The notes below the pieces were generated by a model. That model worked only from the letters and a program-made list of their open reading frames with translations, was not told the DNA's origin and made no database searches. Positions 8,208 to 17,268 of a DNA stretch of 41,504 bases are shown here, one piece after another. Both the position numbers and the translations under genes were made by a program. How positions within the stretch are numbered: the first letter of the stretch is position 1; the number at the start of each line of letters is the position of its first letter. Source of the stretch: Devosia ureilytica (lineage in GTDB: Bacteria; Pseudomonadota; Alphaproteobacteria; Rhizobiales; Devosiaceae); NCBI RefSeq assembly GCF_024273195.1, contig NZ_JAMZCU010000007.1:120654-162157 (forward strand), in the 5' to 3' direction.

Positions 8208-9305
8208 ATGGCCCAGGTGGTCCTCAAAGATCTCGTCAAGACCTATGGCTCCGTCTATGCAGCCAAGGATGTGTCGCTGACGGTCAATGACGGTGAATTC
8301 GTAGCCCTTGTCGGCCCTTCCGGCTGCGGCAAGACCACGACGCTCAACCTCGTGGCGGGCCTGATCCCCATCACCTCGGGCGACATTGTCATCGGCGACC
8401 GCGTTGTCAACGACCTCGACCCCAAGGACCGGGACATCGCCATGGTGTTCCAGAACTACGCGCTTTATCCGCAGAAGACGGTGTTCCAGAATCTGGCCTT
8501 CCCGCTGCAGATGCGCAAGCTGCCAAAGGCCGAAATCGAGGCAAAGGTGCGCGAGGCGGCGCGGGTTCTCGACATTACCCACCTGCTTGAGCGCCGTCCG
8601 CGCGAACTGTCCGGCGGGCAGCAACAGCGCGTGGCGCTCGGACGCGCGCTGGTGCGCGACCCGGCCGTGTTCCTGATGGATGAGCCGCTCTCCAACCTGG
8701 ACGCCAAGCTGCGCGTGCAGATGCGCAGCGAGATCAAGCGCTTCCACCAGGACCTCAAGGCGACCATCATCTATGTGACCCACGACCAGTTGGAGGCCGT
8801 GACCATGGCCGACAAGATGGCCGTGATGAATGGCGGTCTGCTCCAGCAATATGACTCGCCGGCCAATGTCTTTGCCAATCCGGTCAACATGTTCGTTGCC
8901 AGCTTTATCGGCAGCCCCGCCATGAGCCTGGTGCCGCTCGAAGTGGGCAGCGTGGATGGCCACACGGTGTTGAAAAGTGCGGAGGGCTGGACCCTGCCGC
9001 TGTCCGAACGCAATGCGCGCAAGGTGGCAACTGCCAGCTCCAGGAAGGTCGTGCTGGGCGCGCGCCACTCGACCATCAACCTGCACAAGACCCAGGTGGA
9101 TGGGACGGTTCCGGCCAAGGTCTATACCGTGGAGCCAACCGGCGACATCACCTTTGTCCAGGCATTCCTCGCCGGCTCCATCGTCAATATCAGCCTGCCG
9201 CCAACCGTGCATGTCGCGCCCGACGAGATGGTGTGGCTCGAATTCGACCAGGACCGCATCCACCTTTTCGACGGCGAGACCGAAATGGCGCTGCGCGCCG
9301 ATTGA
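8208..9305 (+). CDS. ABC transporter ATP-binding protein, UgpC/MsmK type
   Basis: This 365-aa cytoplasmic ATPase powers the MalF/MalG-type pair just upstream. All nucleotide-binding motifs are intact: Walker A at 36-44 (GPSGCGKTT), Q-loop at about 82, signature LSGGQ at 134-138, Walker B ending in D158-E159, and H-loop H192. The C-terminal third (about 240-365) is the TOBE/OB-like regulatory domain of the sugar-importer family. It starts 11 bases after the MalG-type gene. The order SBP-MalF-MalG-ATPase is a complete CUT1 importer. Confidence 0.95.
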   Translation: MAQVVLKDLVKTYGSVYAAKDVSLTVNDGEFVALVGPSGCGKTTTLNLVAGLIPITSGDIVIGDRVVNDLDPKDRDIAMVFQNYALYPQKTVFQNLAFPLQMRKLPKAEIEAKVREAARVLDITHLLERRPRELSGGQQQRVALGRALVRDPAVFLMDEPLSNLDAKLRVQMRSEIKRFHQDLKATIIYVTHDQLEAVTMADKMAVMNGGLLQQYDSPANVFANPVNMFVASFIGSPAMSLVPLEVGSVDGHTVLKSAEGWTLPLSERNARKVATASSRKVVLGARHSTINLHKTQVDGTVPAKVYTVEPTGDITFVQAFLAGSIVNISLPPTVHVAPDEMVWLEFDQDRIHLFDGETEMALRAD

Positions 9306-9331
9306 ACCACGCCGGTCAACCGAGACTGATC

Positions 9332-10492
9332 ATGCCTCTCAAGCTCAAGATTTCCGACATCAAGACCTATGCCGTGCGGGTCGGCATTCGGAACCAGTTC
9401 CTGCTCAAGGTGGAAACTGACCAGGGGATTGTCGGCTGGGGCGAGAGTGGGCTGACGGGGCGCGAGAAAGCCGTTGCCGGTGCCGTCGAGCATTTTCGGG
9501 AGTTCCTGCTTGGCAGGGATGCCATGGAGATCGGCCGCATCTGGCAGGAAATGTATCGCAGCCAGTATTTCGAGGGCGGGCGGGTGCTGCAGGCGGCCAT
9601 ATCGGCCATCGATATTGCCCTTCACGACATCAAGGGCAAGGCGCTGGGCGTTCCGGTTTATGAACTGCTGGGCGGCAAGCAGCGCAACGTCATCCCCACT
9701 TTCGCTTCAACGGGCGACGCTGCCGCAGAAGGCGCCGTGGACCGGGCCCATGAACTGCGCGCGATGGGATTTGACGCCATCCGCTTCTTCCCCATCGGCC
9801 AGGACAGTCGCGACATATTCGAGCCGCGCGCCTCGATTGCCGCTACCGCCCGCATCCTCAACCGGGCGCGCAAAGAACTGGGCGAGACGGTGGTGCTGGG
9901 CATCGATTATCACCATCGCCTCTCCGTCGCCGAGGCCGCCAGCTTCTGCGCCAAACTCGAGCCGGGGGTGCTCGATTTCCTCGAGGAGCCGATCCGAGAC
10001 GAGACGCCAGAAGCCTATGAGTCTTTGCGCACGATGACGAATATCCCCTTCGCCATTGGCGAGGAATTCGCCAGCAAATGGCAGTTTCTACCCTATATCG
10101 AGCGCGGCATTCACCAGTTCAACCGGCTCGACGTTTGCAATGTCGGCGGCCTGACCGAAGCGATGAAAGTGGCCGGCTGGAGCGAGGCACACTATGTCGA
10201 TTTGATGCCCCACAACCCACTCGGCCCGGTGTGCACGGCAGCGACAATCCATTTCGCCGCTGCCATTCCCAATTTTTCGTGGCTCGAGACCCGGGCGCCC
10301 GAAGTGGCGCTGGGGTTCGACAATTCCGACTTTTTCCCGGTGCAGCCCCGGCTCGATGGCGCGGTCTATCCGGTCAGCGACCAGCCGGGCCTGGGCGTCG
10401 AAGTCAACGAGGCCCTCCTGGCCAAACAAAGCTTTGCATTCTGGGAAGCGCCGCATCTGACGCGCCGAGATGGTTCGGTCACCAATTGGTAG
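9332..10492 (+). CDS. Galactonate dehydratase-like MR/MLE enzyme (paralogue 4)
   Basis: This 386-aa enolase-superfamily enzyme most resembles D-galactonate dehydratase (DgoD). It shares a D-x-H motif (D192, H194 in IDYHHR), E218 (FLEEP), E244 (IGEEF) and the MPHNPLGPV block containing H294. The second-strand Lys is replaced: residues 150-153 read IRFF. Lack of that Lys fits enzymes relying on the His-Asp dyad alone. I chose the ATG at 9332 because the family N-terminus begins there. An in-frame upstream ATG lies inside the ATPase gene. It lies 26 bases after the ATPase gene and 25 before the RraA-like gene. Dehydration of an aldonate to a 2-keto-3-deoxy acid is likely. The exact sugar is uncertain. 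Confidence 0.9.
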   Translation: MPLKLKISDIKTYAVRVGIRNQFLLKVETDQGIVGWGESGLTGREKAVAGAVEHFREFLLGRDAMEIGRIWQEMYRSQYFEGGRVLQAAISAIDIALHDIKGKALGVPVYELLGGKQRNVIPTFASTGDAAAEGAVDRAHELRAMGFDAIRFFPIGQDSRDIFEPRASIAATARILNRARKELGETVVLGIDYHHRLSVAEAASFCAKLEPGVLDFLEEPIRDETPEAYESLRTMTNIPFAIGEEFASKWQFLPYIERGIHQFNRLDVCNVGGLTEAMKVAGWSEAHYVDLMPHNPLGPVCTAATIHFAAAIPNFSWLETRAPEVALGFDNSDFFPVQPRLDGAVYPVSDQPGLGVEVNEALLAKQSFAFWEAPHLTRRDGSVTNW

Positions 10493-10517
10493 CCGCCAAA
10501 CACAACGAGAGACGAGC

Positions 10518-11264
10518 ATGATCAAGTCAAACGACATCACCCGGCCGCCCAAGCACCTGGTCGAGGGACTGCGCCAGCTGGGCGCGGCGACCATTGCGGG
10601 CACGCTTGGTCACATGGGGTTCAAGAACCCGCACATGACCGGCATTCTGCCGCAAACGAAGGGCAAGGCCATTTGTGGCCCCGCCCTAACCCTGCAATGC
10701 CTGCCGCAGCGCCCTGATCTGTTCAGCGAAGGCGAATATGCCGACCCCGAAACCCAGCTGCACCGGCACGTTCTCTACCATGTGCAGGAAGGTGACGTTG
10801 TCGTGGTGGATGCGCGCGGCGACATGCGTTCGGGCATTTTCGGCGACATGATGAGTACCTATTTCAAGGGTCGCGGCGGCGCCGGCATCATCATTGACGG
10901 CGTGATGCGGGATCGCCCCAATGTCGAAAAGCTCGACCTGGCGCTCTGGCTCAAGGGTTGGTCGCCAAACTACCACGTGCAGACCGATATCTACCCCAAT
11001 GCCGTCAATGTCACCATTGCCTGTGGCGGGGTTACCGTGGTGCCCGGCGACATCATCGTGGCCGATGACGATGGCGCTGTGGTCGTACCGGTCTCCATGG
11101 CCCAACAGGTGCTCGAAGACGGGCAGAAGCATGCTGAATGGGAAGAATTCTCCCGCATCAAGCTCATGGCGGGTGAGCCATTGCAGCGCTACTACCCGCT
11201 GCACCCTGACGCCGAGGAAGAATATCAGGCCTGGCGAAAGCTCAATTCCGTCAAGCCGGCCTAA
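10518..11264 (+). CDS. RraA-like / HMG-CHA aldolase-family protein
   Basis: This 248-aa protein belongs to the RraA-like fold shared by the RNase E regulator RraA and the class II pyruvate aldolases for 4-hydroxy-4-methyl-2-oxoglutarate. Unlike pure regulators, it keeps the aldolase metal and pyruvate motif: D110, exactly 20 residues, then R131-D132 (in DGVMRD). This favours catalysis. Sitting between two sugar-acid dehydratase-like genes, it could cleave or decarboxylate a 2-keto-3-deoxy or related keto acid. That step is inference. It is longer than E. coli RraA (about 160 aa) by N- and C-terminal extensions, as many catabolic homologues are. The ATG at 10518 is preceded by GAGACGAGC. Confidence 0.87.
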   Translation: MIKSNDITRPPKHLVEGLRQLGAATIAGTLGHMGFKNPHMTGILPQTKGKAICGPALTLQCLPQRPDLFSEGEYADPETQLHRHVLYHVQEGDVVVVDARGDMRSGIFGDMMSTYFKGRGGAGIIIDGVMRDRPNVEKLDLALWLKGWSPNYHVQTDIYPNAVNVTIACGGVTVVPGDIIVADDDGAVVVPVSMAQQVLEDGQKHAEWEEFSRIKLMAGEPLQRYYPLHPDAEEEYQAWRKLNSVKPA

Positions 11265-11320
11265 GCGCCGATCGCGGCACCATCCAGACCATTGAATTCA
11301 GACCTGCCCGGGGAACTATT

Positions 11321-12478
11321 TTGAAGATCACGTCCGTCAAGACTGCCGCCACGGTCGGTCATTGCATGCATCTGTGGGTCCGCATCGAAACCGATGCCGG
11401 CATTACCGGCCTGGGCGAATGCGTCCATGGCGGGCACCAGGCCATAGCCATCATCGAAAAGGAACTGGCCGAAAAGCTGGTCGGCCGCGATCCATTCGCC
11501 ATCGACGCCATCTTTGAGGACATCCGCCGCAGCCTCGTGTTCGAGGGCGGGTTTGCCGGTGCGCTCATTACAGCGCTCACCGGGGTCGAAATCGCGCTCT
11601 GGGACCTCAAGGGCAAGGCGCTCAAGGTGCCGATCTATGAGCTGATGGGCGGCAAGTTCCGAGACGATATCCGCGTCTATTGCGACTGCGAAGTCTCGCC
11701 GGGCATGAACATGGACGAGGTCCAGCGCGAGGTGGACCAGGTGCTTGAAGCCGGCTTCACCGCACTCAAGGTCGATCTCGATATCCGCGCCTATGGCCAC
11801 ACCGGCACCGAGACCGGCTGGTACCAGAAGGACGGCTTCAACATGACTCCCAACAAGTGGGAGCATGATCGCATGGTGCAATTGGCCGAAATGGTGGTCA
11901 AGGCCGCCGGCAAGGGTGTCGAGGTCGCCTGCGACCTGCATACGCGGCTCGACAAGCACAGCGCCATCCGCCTCGCTCGCGATCTGGAACACCTGCAGCT
12001 GATGTGGCTCGAAGAGCCGATCCCGCCTGAGAATATCGACGTGATGGCCGAAATCACGCGCAGCACGTCGACCCCGATCTGCGCAGGCGAGAACCTTTAT
12101 CTGCGCCACGGATTCCGCAAGCTGCTCGAACAGCAGGCCGTCGACATCATCATGCCCGACATTCCCAAATGCGGCGGCCTGTCCGAATGCCGGAAGATTG
12201 CCGAACTGGCCGATCTCTATTCAATCCCCTTTGCGCCGCACAATGTGTCCTCACCCATCGGCACGATGGCATCGGCTCAGGTCTGCGCGACAGTGCCCAA
12301 CTTCCTCGTGCTGGAGTTTCATTGGTTCCACCGGGACTATTGGTCGACCATCACCGATGGCGGCGACATCATCAAGAACGGCAAGATCGCCTTGAGCGAC
12401 CGCCCGGGAATTGGCCTGGAACTGAACGAAGATGTCGCCAGAGCCCACCAATATCCCGGCACGACCTGGTTTGCCTGA
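11321..12478 (+). CDS. MR/MLE-family sugar acid dehydratase-like enzyme (paralogue 5)
   Basis: This 385-aa protein has complete MR/MLE catalytic features: K150 (ALKVDL), D205-x-H207 (CDLHTR), E231 (LEEP), E257 (AGEN) and H307 (APHNVSSPIG). A Gly, Tyr and Thr-rich stretch at about 157-180 resembles the flexible active-site loop of ManD-like members. The start is a TTG at 11321, supported by the GGGGA just upstream and by the MKIT N-terminus it shares with paralogues 1 and 3. No ATG fits. It ends the plus-strand operon, 56 bases after the RraA-like gene. It is probably a dehydratase for a different stereoisomer from paralogue 4. Confidence 0.9.
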   Translation: MKITSVKTAATVGHCMHLWVRIETDAGITGLGECVHGGHQAIAIIEKELAEKLVGRDPFAIDAIFEDIRRSLVFEGGFAGALITALTGVEIALWDLKGKALKVPIYELMGGKFRDDIRVYCDCEVSPGMNMDEVQREVDQVLEAGFTALKVDLDIRAYGHTGTETGWYQKDGFNMTPNKWEHDRMVQLAEMVVKAAGKGVEVACDLHTRLDKHSAIRLARDLEHLQLMWLEEPIPPENIDVMAEITRSTSTPICAGENLYLRHGFRKLLEQQAVDIIMPDIPKCGGLSECRKIAELADLYSIPFAPHNVSSPIGTMASAQVCATVPNFLVLEFHWFHRDYWSTITDGGDIIKNGKIALSDRPGIGLELNEDVARAHQYPGTTWFA

Positions 12479-12498
12479 TCGGTCGAGATCGACACAAG

Positions 12499-12530
12499 CG
12501 GGGTTAGCCGCCGAAATTGCGGCTACCCCG
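12499..12530. terminator. Shared hairpin between convergent operons
   Basis: A 12-bp stem with one bulged T (12499-12511 with 12519-12530) and a 7-nt loop lies between the convergent MR/MLE gene and the ribose-type permease gene. It covers that permease's stop codon and last codons. No clear U-run follows on either strand, so termination is plausible but not certain. Confidence 0.5.
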
Positions 12531-13466
12531 GCCATAGACCAGCAACATGCCCACGATCACACAGCCATAAATGACCTGTCGGCCCGCCTCGGGCATCTGC
12601 ATGATCGACAATACCGAATTGAGCAGCACGATCAGGGTGACACCCACCAATGTGCCAACATAGCGCCCCTGCCCGCCCAGAATGCGCGTTCCGCCAATCA
12701 CCACCGCCGCAATAGCGGGAAGCAGATAGGCATTACCCATGCCCTGATAGGCCTTGGTGGAATAACCGGCCAGCAGCACACCGGCGATGGCCGCGCAGAC
12801 CCCTGAGGCGACGAAGGCTCCCACGATGATCCAGGGGGTCCTGATCCCCGAGAGATAGGCCGCCGCCTCGCGATTGCCGGTGGCGTAGATGGATCGCCCG
12901 AACGCGGTTCGTGACAACAGCACCACGATCACCACCGACACCGCCGCCCAGACAAAGATGGCCAAGGGAATGCCCAAAAACTTGTCCGCAGCCAGGGTGC
13001 GCATCAGCGGCGTTGCCTGGTCCTGCGGCGCAAATCCGCCCGTGTGCCAAACCATCAACCCGCGCATCACCGAGTCCACGCCCAGGGTAAAGATCATGGA
13101 CGGGATGCGCAGATAGGCGACGCCGAAGCCATTGACCAAGCCGACCGCGACGCCCACGGCAATGCCGGTCGGCAGCGCCATGTCGCCACCGACCGCTGTC
13201 GCCATCATCGCTGCGGCTGCAAGCGTCCAGGGTATGGAAAGGTCGATGTGGCCCAGAAGGATGACCATCATCATGCCCGCGGCAACAATGCCCAGGAACG
13301 AGCCCGTTTGCAGTTGCTGGAGCAGATAGTTGGGCGAGAAAAGGGGCGCGGTGCCCTGCGTCGCCAGCGTGTACACCGTTCCCAGGATCAGGATCACAAC
13401 GATGAAGCCGGCAGAGATGACCACCGGCTTGTCTTCTGGCCGAAGCCGCGAAAGCGCAATCTGCAT
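12504..13466 (-). CDS. Ribose-type ABC transporter permease (RbsC family)
   Basis: This 320-aa inner-membrane protein has 8-10 predicted hydrophobic helices, as in CUT2 sugar permeases. Conserved family stretches are visible: LLGHIDLSIPWTL near residue 75, IPSMIFTLGVDSVMRG near 125, and the cytoplasmic AFGRSIYATGNREAAAYLSGI loop that contacts the ATPase. Near the end, VVIGGTRILGGQGRYVGTLVG is the usual signature. The ATG has GGAG eight bases upstream, and it lies 9 bases after the preceding permease gene. Two different RbsC-type subunits here suggest a heterodimeric channel. Confidence 0.93.
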   Translation of the reverse strand: MQIALSRLRPEDKPVVISAGFIVVILILGTVYTLATQGTAPLFSPNYLLQQLQTGSFLGIVAAGMMMVILLGHIDLSIPWTLAAAAMMATAVGGDMALPTGIAVGVAVGLVNGFGVAYLRIPSMIFTLGVDSVMRGLMVWHTGGFAPQDQATPLMRTLAADKFLGIPLAIFVWAAVSVVIVVLLSRTAFGRSIYATGNREAAAYLSGIRTPWIIVGAFVASGVCAAIAGVLLAGYSTKAYQGMGNAYLLPAIAAVVIGGTRILGGQGRYVGTLVGVTLIVLLNSVLSIMQMPEAGRQVIYGCVIVGMLLVYGRGSRNFGG

Positions 13467-13475
13467 GACGGTCTC

Positions 13476-14522
13476 CTAGCGGAACAGTTCGAGGCGGTTC
13501 TTGATGCGCAGCACCCGGAACGCTCCCAGGCTGACCGCCGCGAGCAGCACGACGCCCTCGACCAGCGGTTGCAGCAATGGATCAATCGAAAGGATGCGGA
13601 AGTAGAATGACATCACCCTCAGGATAAGCGCGCCAATCATCGAGCCAATGGCGCCACCAATGCCACCAAGCAGCGAGGTTCCGCCCAGCACCACCGCAGC
13701 AATTGAATTGAGCGTATAGGCGCCGGCCTGAGAGATGTCGGCATTGCCCGAGGCCGTCTGGATGGCAAGGTAAAGGCCGCCGCAGGAGGCGAAGAACCCG
13801 GCCAGGGTGAACGCGGCAATCTTGGCGCGATTGATCGGCAGGCCGGACATATAGGCGGCGCCTTCCGCCGAGCCGATCGCATAGATCGTCCGCCCGATGA
13901 TCGTGCGCCGGAACGGCAGCCAGACACCCACCCCGAACACCAGCATGATCAGTATGGGCACCGGAATCCACGCGAACGGCGCAAACCAGGACGCGTCAGG
14001 ATCAAACAGGGCGTAGGTATCGACAAAGTCCCAGAGCGAATTTGTCAGCGCCCAGTTGAGGTCGCCGTCAATATCGCCGCCGGGCTTGGGGCGGATAAAG
14101 AGGGCCAGGCCCATGGCGATGGCGCCTGTGGCCAGGGTCGCAATAATCGGCTGCAACCGTCCATAGACGACGATCAACCCATTGCAGAGACCGAACGCAG
14201 TGCCCGCTGCCAGGGTGACGACCATGCCAAAGATGATCTGAAGCGGCGAACCATTGACCAGGACCGAAGCAATGCAGGCGGCCAGGGTCATGACAGCACC
14301 CACCGACAGATCGAGGCCACCGAGCAGGACGGGAATTGTCTGCGCCATGGCCAGAAACACGATGGCCACGGACTCATTGGCATTCTGGATCAGCACCGCG
14401 GACGAAAAGCCGCGCGGGTGCAGCAGGTTATAGACGAGGTAGAGGACGCAGAGCAGGACCACTGCGCCGTAAAATCCGCGGTTCTGCCGCAGGCTGGTGC
14501 CAAAGGCGCGCGCGACGGTCAC
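13476..14522 (-). CDS. Ribose-type ABC transporter permease (RbsC family), second subunit
   Basis: This 348-aa permease pairs with its downstream neighbour. The start is a GTG at 14520-14522 that overlaps the ATPase stop codon (GTGA), so the two are translationally coupled. A longer frame to 14651 would lie wholly inside the ATPase gene. The sequence shows the CUT2 motifs LLGGLDLSVGAVMTLA, LATGAIAMGLALFI, the AIGSAEGAAYMSGL coupling loop and VVLGGTSLLGGIGGAIGS. A periplasmic segment near residues 125-170, rich in Asp and Trp, is longer than in RbsC. Confidence 0.92.
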   Translation of the reverse strand: MTVARAFGTSLRQNRGFYGAVVLLCVLYLVYNLLHPRGFSSAVLIQNANESVAIVFLAMAQTIPVLLGGLDLSVGAVMTLAACIASVLVNGSPLQIIFGMVVTLAAGTAFGLCNGLIVVYGRLQPIIATLATGAIAMGLALFIRPKPGGDIDGDLNWALTNSLWDFVDTYALFDPDASWFAPFAWIPVPILIMLVFGVGVWLPFRRTIIGRTIYAIGSAEGAAYMSGLPINRAKIAAFTLAGFFASCGGLYLAIQTASGNADISQAGAYTLNSIAAVVLGGTSLLGGIGGAIGSMIGALILRVMSFYFRILSIDPLLQPLVEGVVLLAAVSLGAFRVLRIKNRLELFR

Positions 14523-16045
14523 GACACGGCCTCCTTGAGCGAGGCACCGATATTGAGCGAGGCGCCGACAATGGCTTCCTCGGTGATGGCACTGCCCGCC
14601 AGATCGGCGACTATGGCCCCGTCGTACATGATGGCCACCCTGTCGCAGCACCCGATCAGTTCGGCATAGTCCGTCGAATAGAACAGGATCGCCCTGCCCT
14701 CCTCTGCAAGCTGGCGCATCAAACGGTAAATCTCCTGCTTGGTCCCCACATCAATGCCCCGCGTCGGATCGTTGAGCAGAATGACCTCGGGATCGGTCAT
14801 CAGCCACTTGGCGATGACCACTTTCTGCTGGTTGCCGCCCGAAAGCGTTGCAACCGCATCCTGGGGGGAACCGATCTTGATCTGAAGCTTGGCAATCGCT
14901 GCATCGACCGCTTTTCTTTCCTGCGCCGGGTCGATGAACGGCCCCACGGACACGCGTGAATAGGACGCGGCCAGCAGGTTGTCGGCTATCGACATGGGCA
15001 GCATGAGACCCTCGGTCTTGCGGTCCTCGGGCACCAGGCAAATGCGGCGCGGCGCGCGCTTGGCCGCCGCAGGGGAGCGTGGGGCGCCAATCTGGCCGCC
15101 GACATCCACAGTGCCTTCGACCCCGCGCAAGACGCCGAAAAGCGCCAGCATCAGCTCTTTCTGGCCCTGGCCATCCAGGCCGCCCAGACCAACGATTTCG
15201 CCCTTGCCCACCGACAGCGTCGCCCCCTTGAGGCGCCCCTGCCAGGACAGGTTCTGGATCGTGAGGTGGGGCGGTCGCGTCCGTTCCGCGGGCCTTGGCG
15301 GAAACTGGGCATCAACTTCGCGCCCGATCATCAGGCGAACAATATCGCGATCTGTCCTGGTACCCTTGGCGAAGGTTTCCACGTGCCGGCCGTTGCGGAA
15401 CACGGACAGCGTGTCGCACAGCCGCTCGACTTCGTTCATGCGGTGGGAAATGAAAAGGCAGGCGACATTGTCCTGCCGCAGGTCCGCCAGAAGATCATAG
15501 ACCGTCTCGACGTCCTTGCGGGTCAGGGCCGATGTGGCTTCGTCGAGGATCAACAGCCGTGGTGACTTGCCCAGCGCCTTGGCGATTTCAACCATTTGAC
15601 GGCGCGACAACGACAGGTCCCGGACCAGCCCATTGGGGTCCACATCCTCGCATTTGATGCGCGCCAGGATGGCCTCGGCAAAATTGTGCTGCGCCCGGCG
15701 ATCAATCATCCCGAACCGCCGTGGGGGCATGGCCAGACAGATATTGTCCGCCACTGTCAGGTCGGGGACGAGGGACAATTCCTGAAAGATGCAGACGACG
15801 CCAGCGGCATTGGCCTCTGATGGCCTCGAAAACTCCACCGCCTGGCCGTCGATGGACATGGACCCCGTGTCGGGCTTGAGCACGCCAGCAATGGTCTTGA
15901 TCAGGGTCGATTTGCCGGCTCCGTTTTCTCCCAGCACGGCGTGAATGGTCCCGCGTTCGCAGGAGAAGTCGACATTTTCGAGGGCACGGGTTCCCGAGAA
16001 GTGTTTTGAAATGCCGGTCAACTGAAGAAAGGGATGGTCAGGCAT
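14519..16045 (-). CDS. Sugar ABC transporter ATP-binding protein, RbsA/MglA type
   Basis: This 508-aa protein has two tandem ATPase domains. The first has Walker A at about 39-47 (GENGAGKST), the signature region LSLSRRQMVEIAKAL, Walker B ending LILDEATSAL and the FISHRMNEV switch. The second begins near 245. Its Walker A is degenerate (GGLDGQGQKEL), as is normal in this family, but it keeps an intact LSGGNQQKV signature and LLNDPTRGIDVG. It drives the two RbsC-type permeases. The gene lies 69 bases after the SBP gene, across a hairpin. Family assignment is firm. The sugar is unknown. Confidence 0.95.
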   Translation of the reverse strand: MPDHPFLQLTGISKHFSGTRALENVDFSCERGTIHAVLGENGAGKSTLIKTIAGVLKPDTGSMSIDGQAVEFSRPSEANAAGVVCIFQELSLVPDLTVADNICLAMPPRRFGMIDRRAQHNFAEAILARIKCEDVDPNGLVRDLSLSRRQMVEIAKALGKSPRLLILDEATSALTRKDVETVYDLLADLRQDNVACLFISHRMNEVERLCDTLSVFRNGRHVETFAKGTRTDRDIVRLMIGREVDAQFPPRPAERTRPPHLTIQNLSWQGRLKGATLSVGKGEIVGLGGLDGQGQKELMLALFGVLRGVEGTVDVGGQIGAPRSPAAAKRAPRRICLVPEDRKTEGLMLPMSIADNLLAASYSRVSVGPFIDPAQERKAVDAAIAKLQIKIGSPQDAVATLSGGNQQKVVIAKWLMTDPEVILLNDPTRGIDVGTKQEIYRLMRQLAEEGRAILFYSTDYAELIGCCDRVAIMYDGAIVADLAGSAITEEAIVGASLNIGASLKEAVS

Positions 16046-16078
16046 AAAGTGGCGGCACTCCTGGGCGGGACGAGGAAA

Positions 16079-16105
16079 AGGCGACGCCAGGATGTGGCGT
16101 CGCCT
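16079..16105 (-). promoter_or_regulatory. Intercistronic hairpin after the ribose-type SBP gene
   Basis: A perfect 11-bp stem (16079-16089 with 16095-16105) with a 5-nt loop lies 9 bases beyond the SBP stop codon. On the transcribed strand it is followed by four T residues. It resembles a weak intrinsic terminator, which would let the SBP be made in excess while some transcription continues into the ATPase gene. Confidence 0.65.
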
Positions 16106-16114
16106 CGGTTCGGC

Positions 16115-17251
16115 TCAGTTCACGTCGGCTTCGGACTGCGACATGATCGCAGGACCGGAAATGTTCACGCCGCAGGGCGGGAACTCGTTGACCGTGAAGA
16201 AGTTGTCCGGCAGGTCAGACCAGAAGTTGAGACCATCTTCGAGCTGGTCATAGGTCGCCACTGGCAGCGGCACCGAAATCAGCTGGGGCATGGCGTTGCC
16301 TTCCAGTGCCGACACCGCTGCCTTCATGGCAATGGCGACCAGCCCGGGCGACTGACCGATGGAAATACCCTTCAGGCCATCGGCAGACCGTGCAGCGACC
16401 AGCTTGCGATAGCCGTTTTCGGATTCGCCGGCGATGGGCACCATGGGGTGGCCAGCGTCGATCATGGCCTGGACCACGCCGGTCGTGCCGCCTTGGGCCG
16501 CCACGGCGTCAAACTGGCCGTGAACGGCAATGGCGTCGGCCGTGACCTTCTGGGCCGTGCCGTCGTCCCAGTTGCCAACCACTTCCACGATTTCCCAGTC
16601 GCCGCCCGTTGCGGCAAAGGTGTCGTGGATCGCGGCAGAGCGGTCACGGTCCACCGAATTGCCGGCCAGACCACGCACTTCGAGGATCTTGCCACCCGAT
16701 TTGCCTGCCGCGGCGAGTTCGTCGATCAGGAACTGCGCCCATTGATTGCCCATGGCGGTCTGGTCTTCGTTGACCTGCATCACCGCATCGGTGTCCAGAA
16801 CATTGTCAAACGGGACAAGCACGACATTCTCGCGATCCGCCAGGCGGATGACCCGGTCGAAGCCATCGGGTGATACAGCGATGGTGACGATGGCGTCGAA
16901 CCCCTGGTTGATGAAGTCCTCGATGGCCCCCAATTGAGCGGGCGCATCGGTGCCGGTCGAAACCACCTTGAACTCGGCAATCTTGTCCTTGATCGAGGGG
17001 TCCTCGGCATAGGCCTTGGCCGTCTTGATCATCTGGATGCGCCAGGTATTGCCCACAAATCCATTGACCACCGCGATGCGGTAAGGCCCTTCCTGGGCCG
17101 GCCACTGCAGATATTTGGTGTCCGCACTCCAGGGTGCAAAACAGGTTGGGTCAGCGCCCGGACCCGAAACCACTTCGGGGCCGGCGAACGTCAAACTGGT
17201 TGTTGCGAGCATGCCCGCCATCACCAGTGATGCAACACTTTTGGTCTTCAT
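16115..17251 (-). CDS. Ribose-type ABC transporter substrate-binding protein
   Basis: This 378-aa periplasmic protein belongs to the periplasmic-binding-protein 4 (LacI-like) family. The start at 17251 is preceded by GAGGGAGGAC. A longer in-frame start nine codons upstream lacks this. The signal peptide spans about 1-23 (cleavage near TFA-GP) and has no lipobox. Recognisable features include YRIAVVNGFVGNTWR, the hinge-adjacent GFDAIVTIAVSPDGFD, and VPFDNVLDT, all typical of sugar-binding folds. It is the first gene of the ribose-type ABC set, 92 bases after a GntR gene. The likely ligand is a monosaccharide or sugar acid. Confidence 0.92.
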   Translation of the reverse strand: MKTKSVASLVMAGMLATTSLTFAGPEVVSGPGADPTCFAPWSADTKYLQWPAQEGPYRIAVVNGFVGNTWRIQMIKTAKAYAEDPSIKDKIAEFKVVSTGTDAPAQLGAIEDFINQGFDAIVTIAVSPDGFDRVIRLADRENVVLVPFDNVLDTDAVMQVNEDQTAMGNQWAQFLIDELAAAGKSGGKILEVRGLAGNSVDRDRSAAIHDTFAATGGDWEIVEVVGNWDDGTAQKVTADAIAVHGQFDAVAAQGGTTGVVQAMIDAGHPMVPIAGESENGYRKLVAARSADGLKGISIGQSPGLVAIAMKAAVSALEGNAMPQLISVPLPVATYDQLEDGLNFWSDLPDNFFTVNEFPPCGVNISGPAIMSQSEADVN

Positions 17252-17268
17252 GGTCGTCCTCCCTCGGT

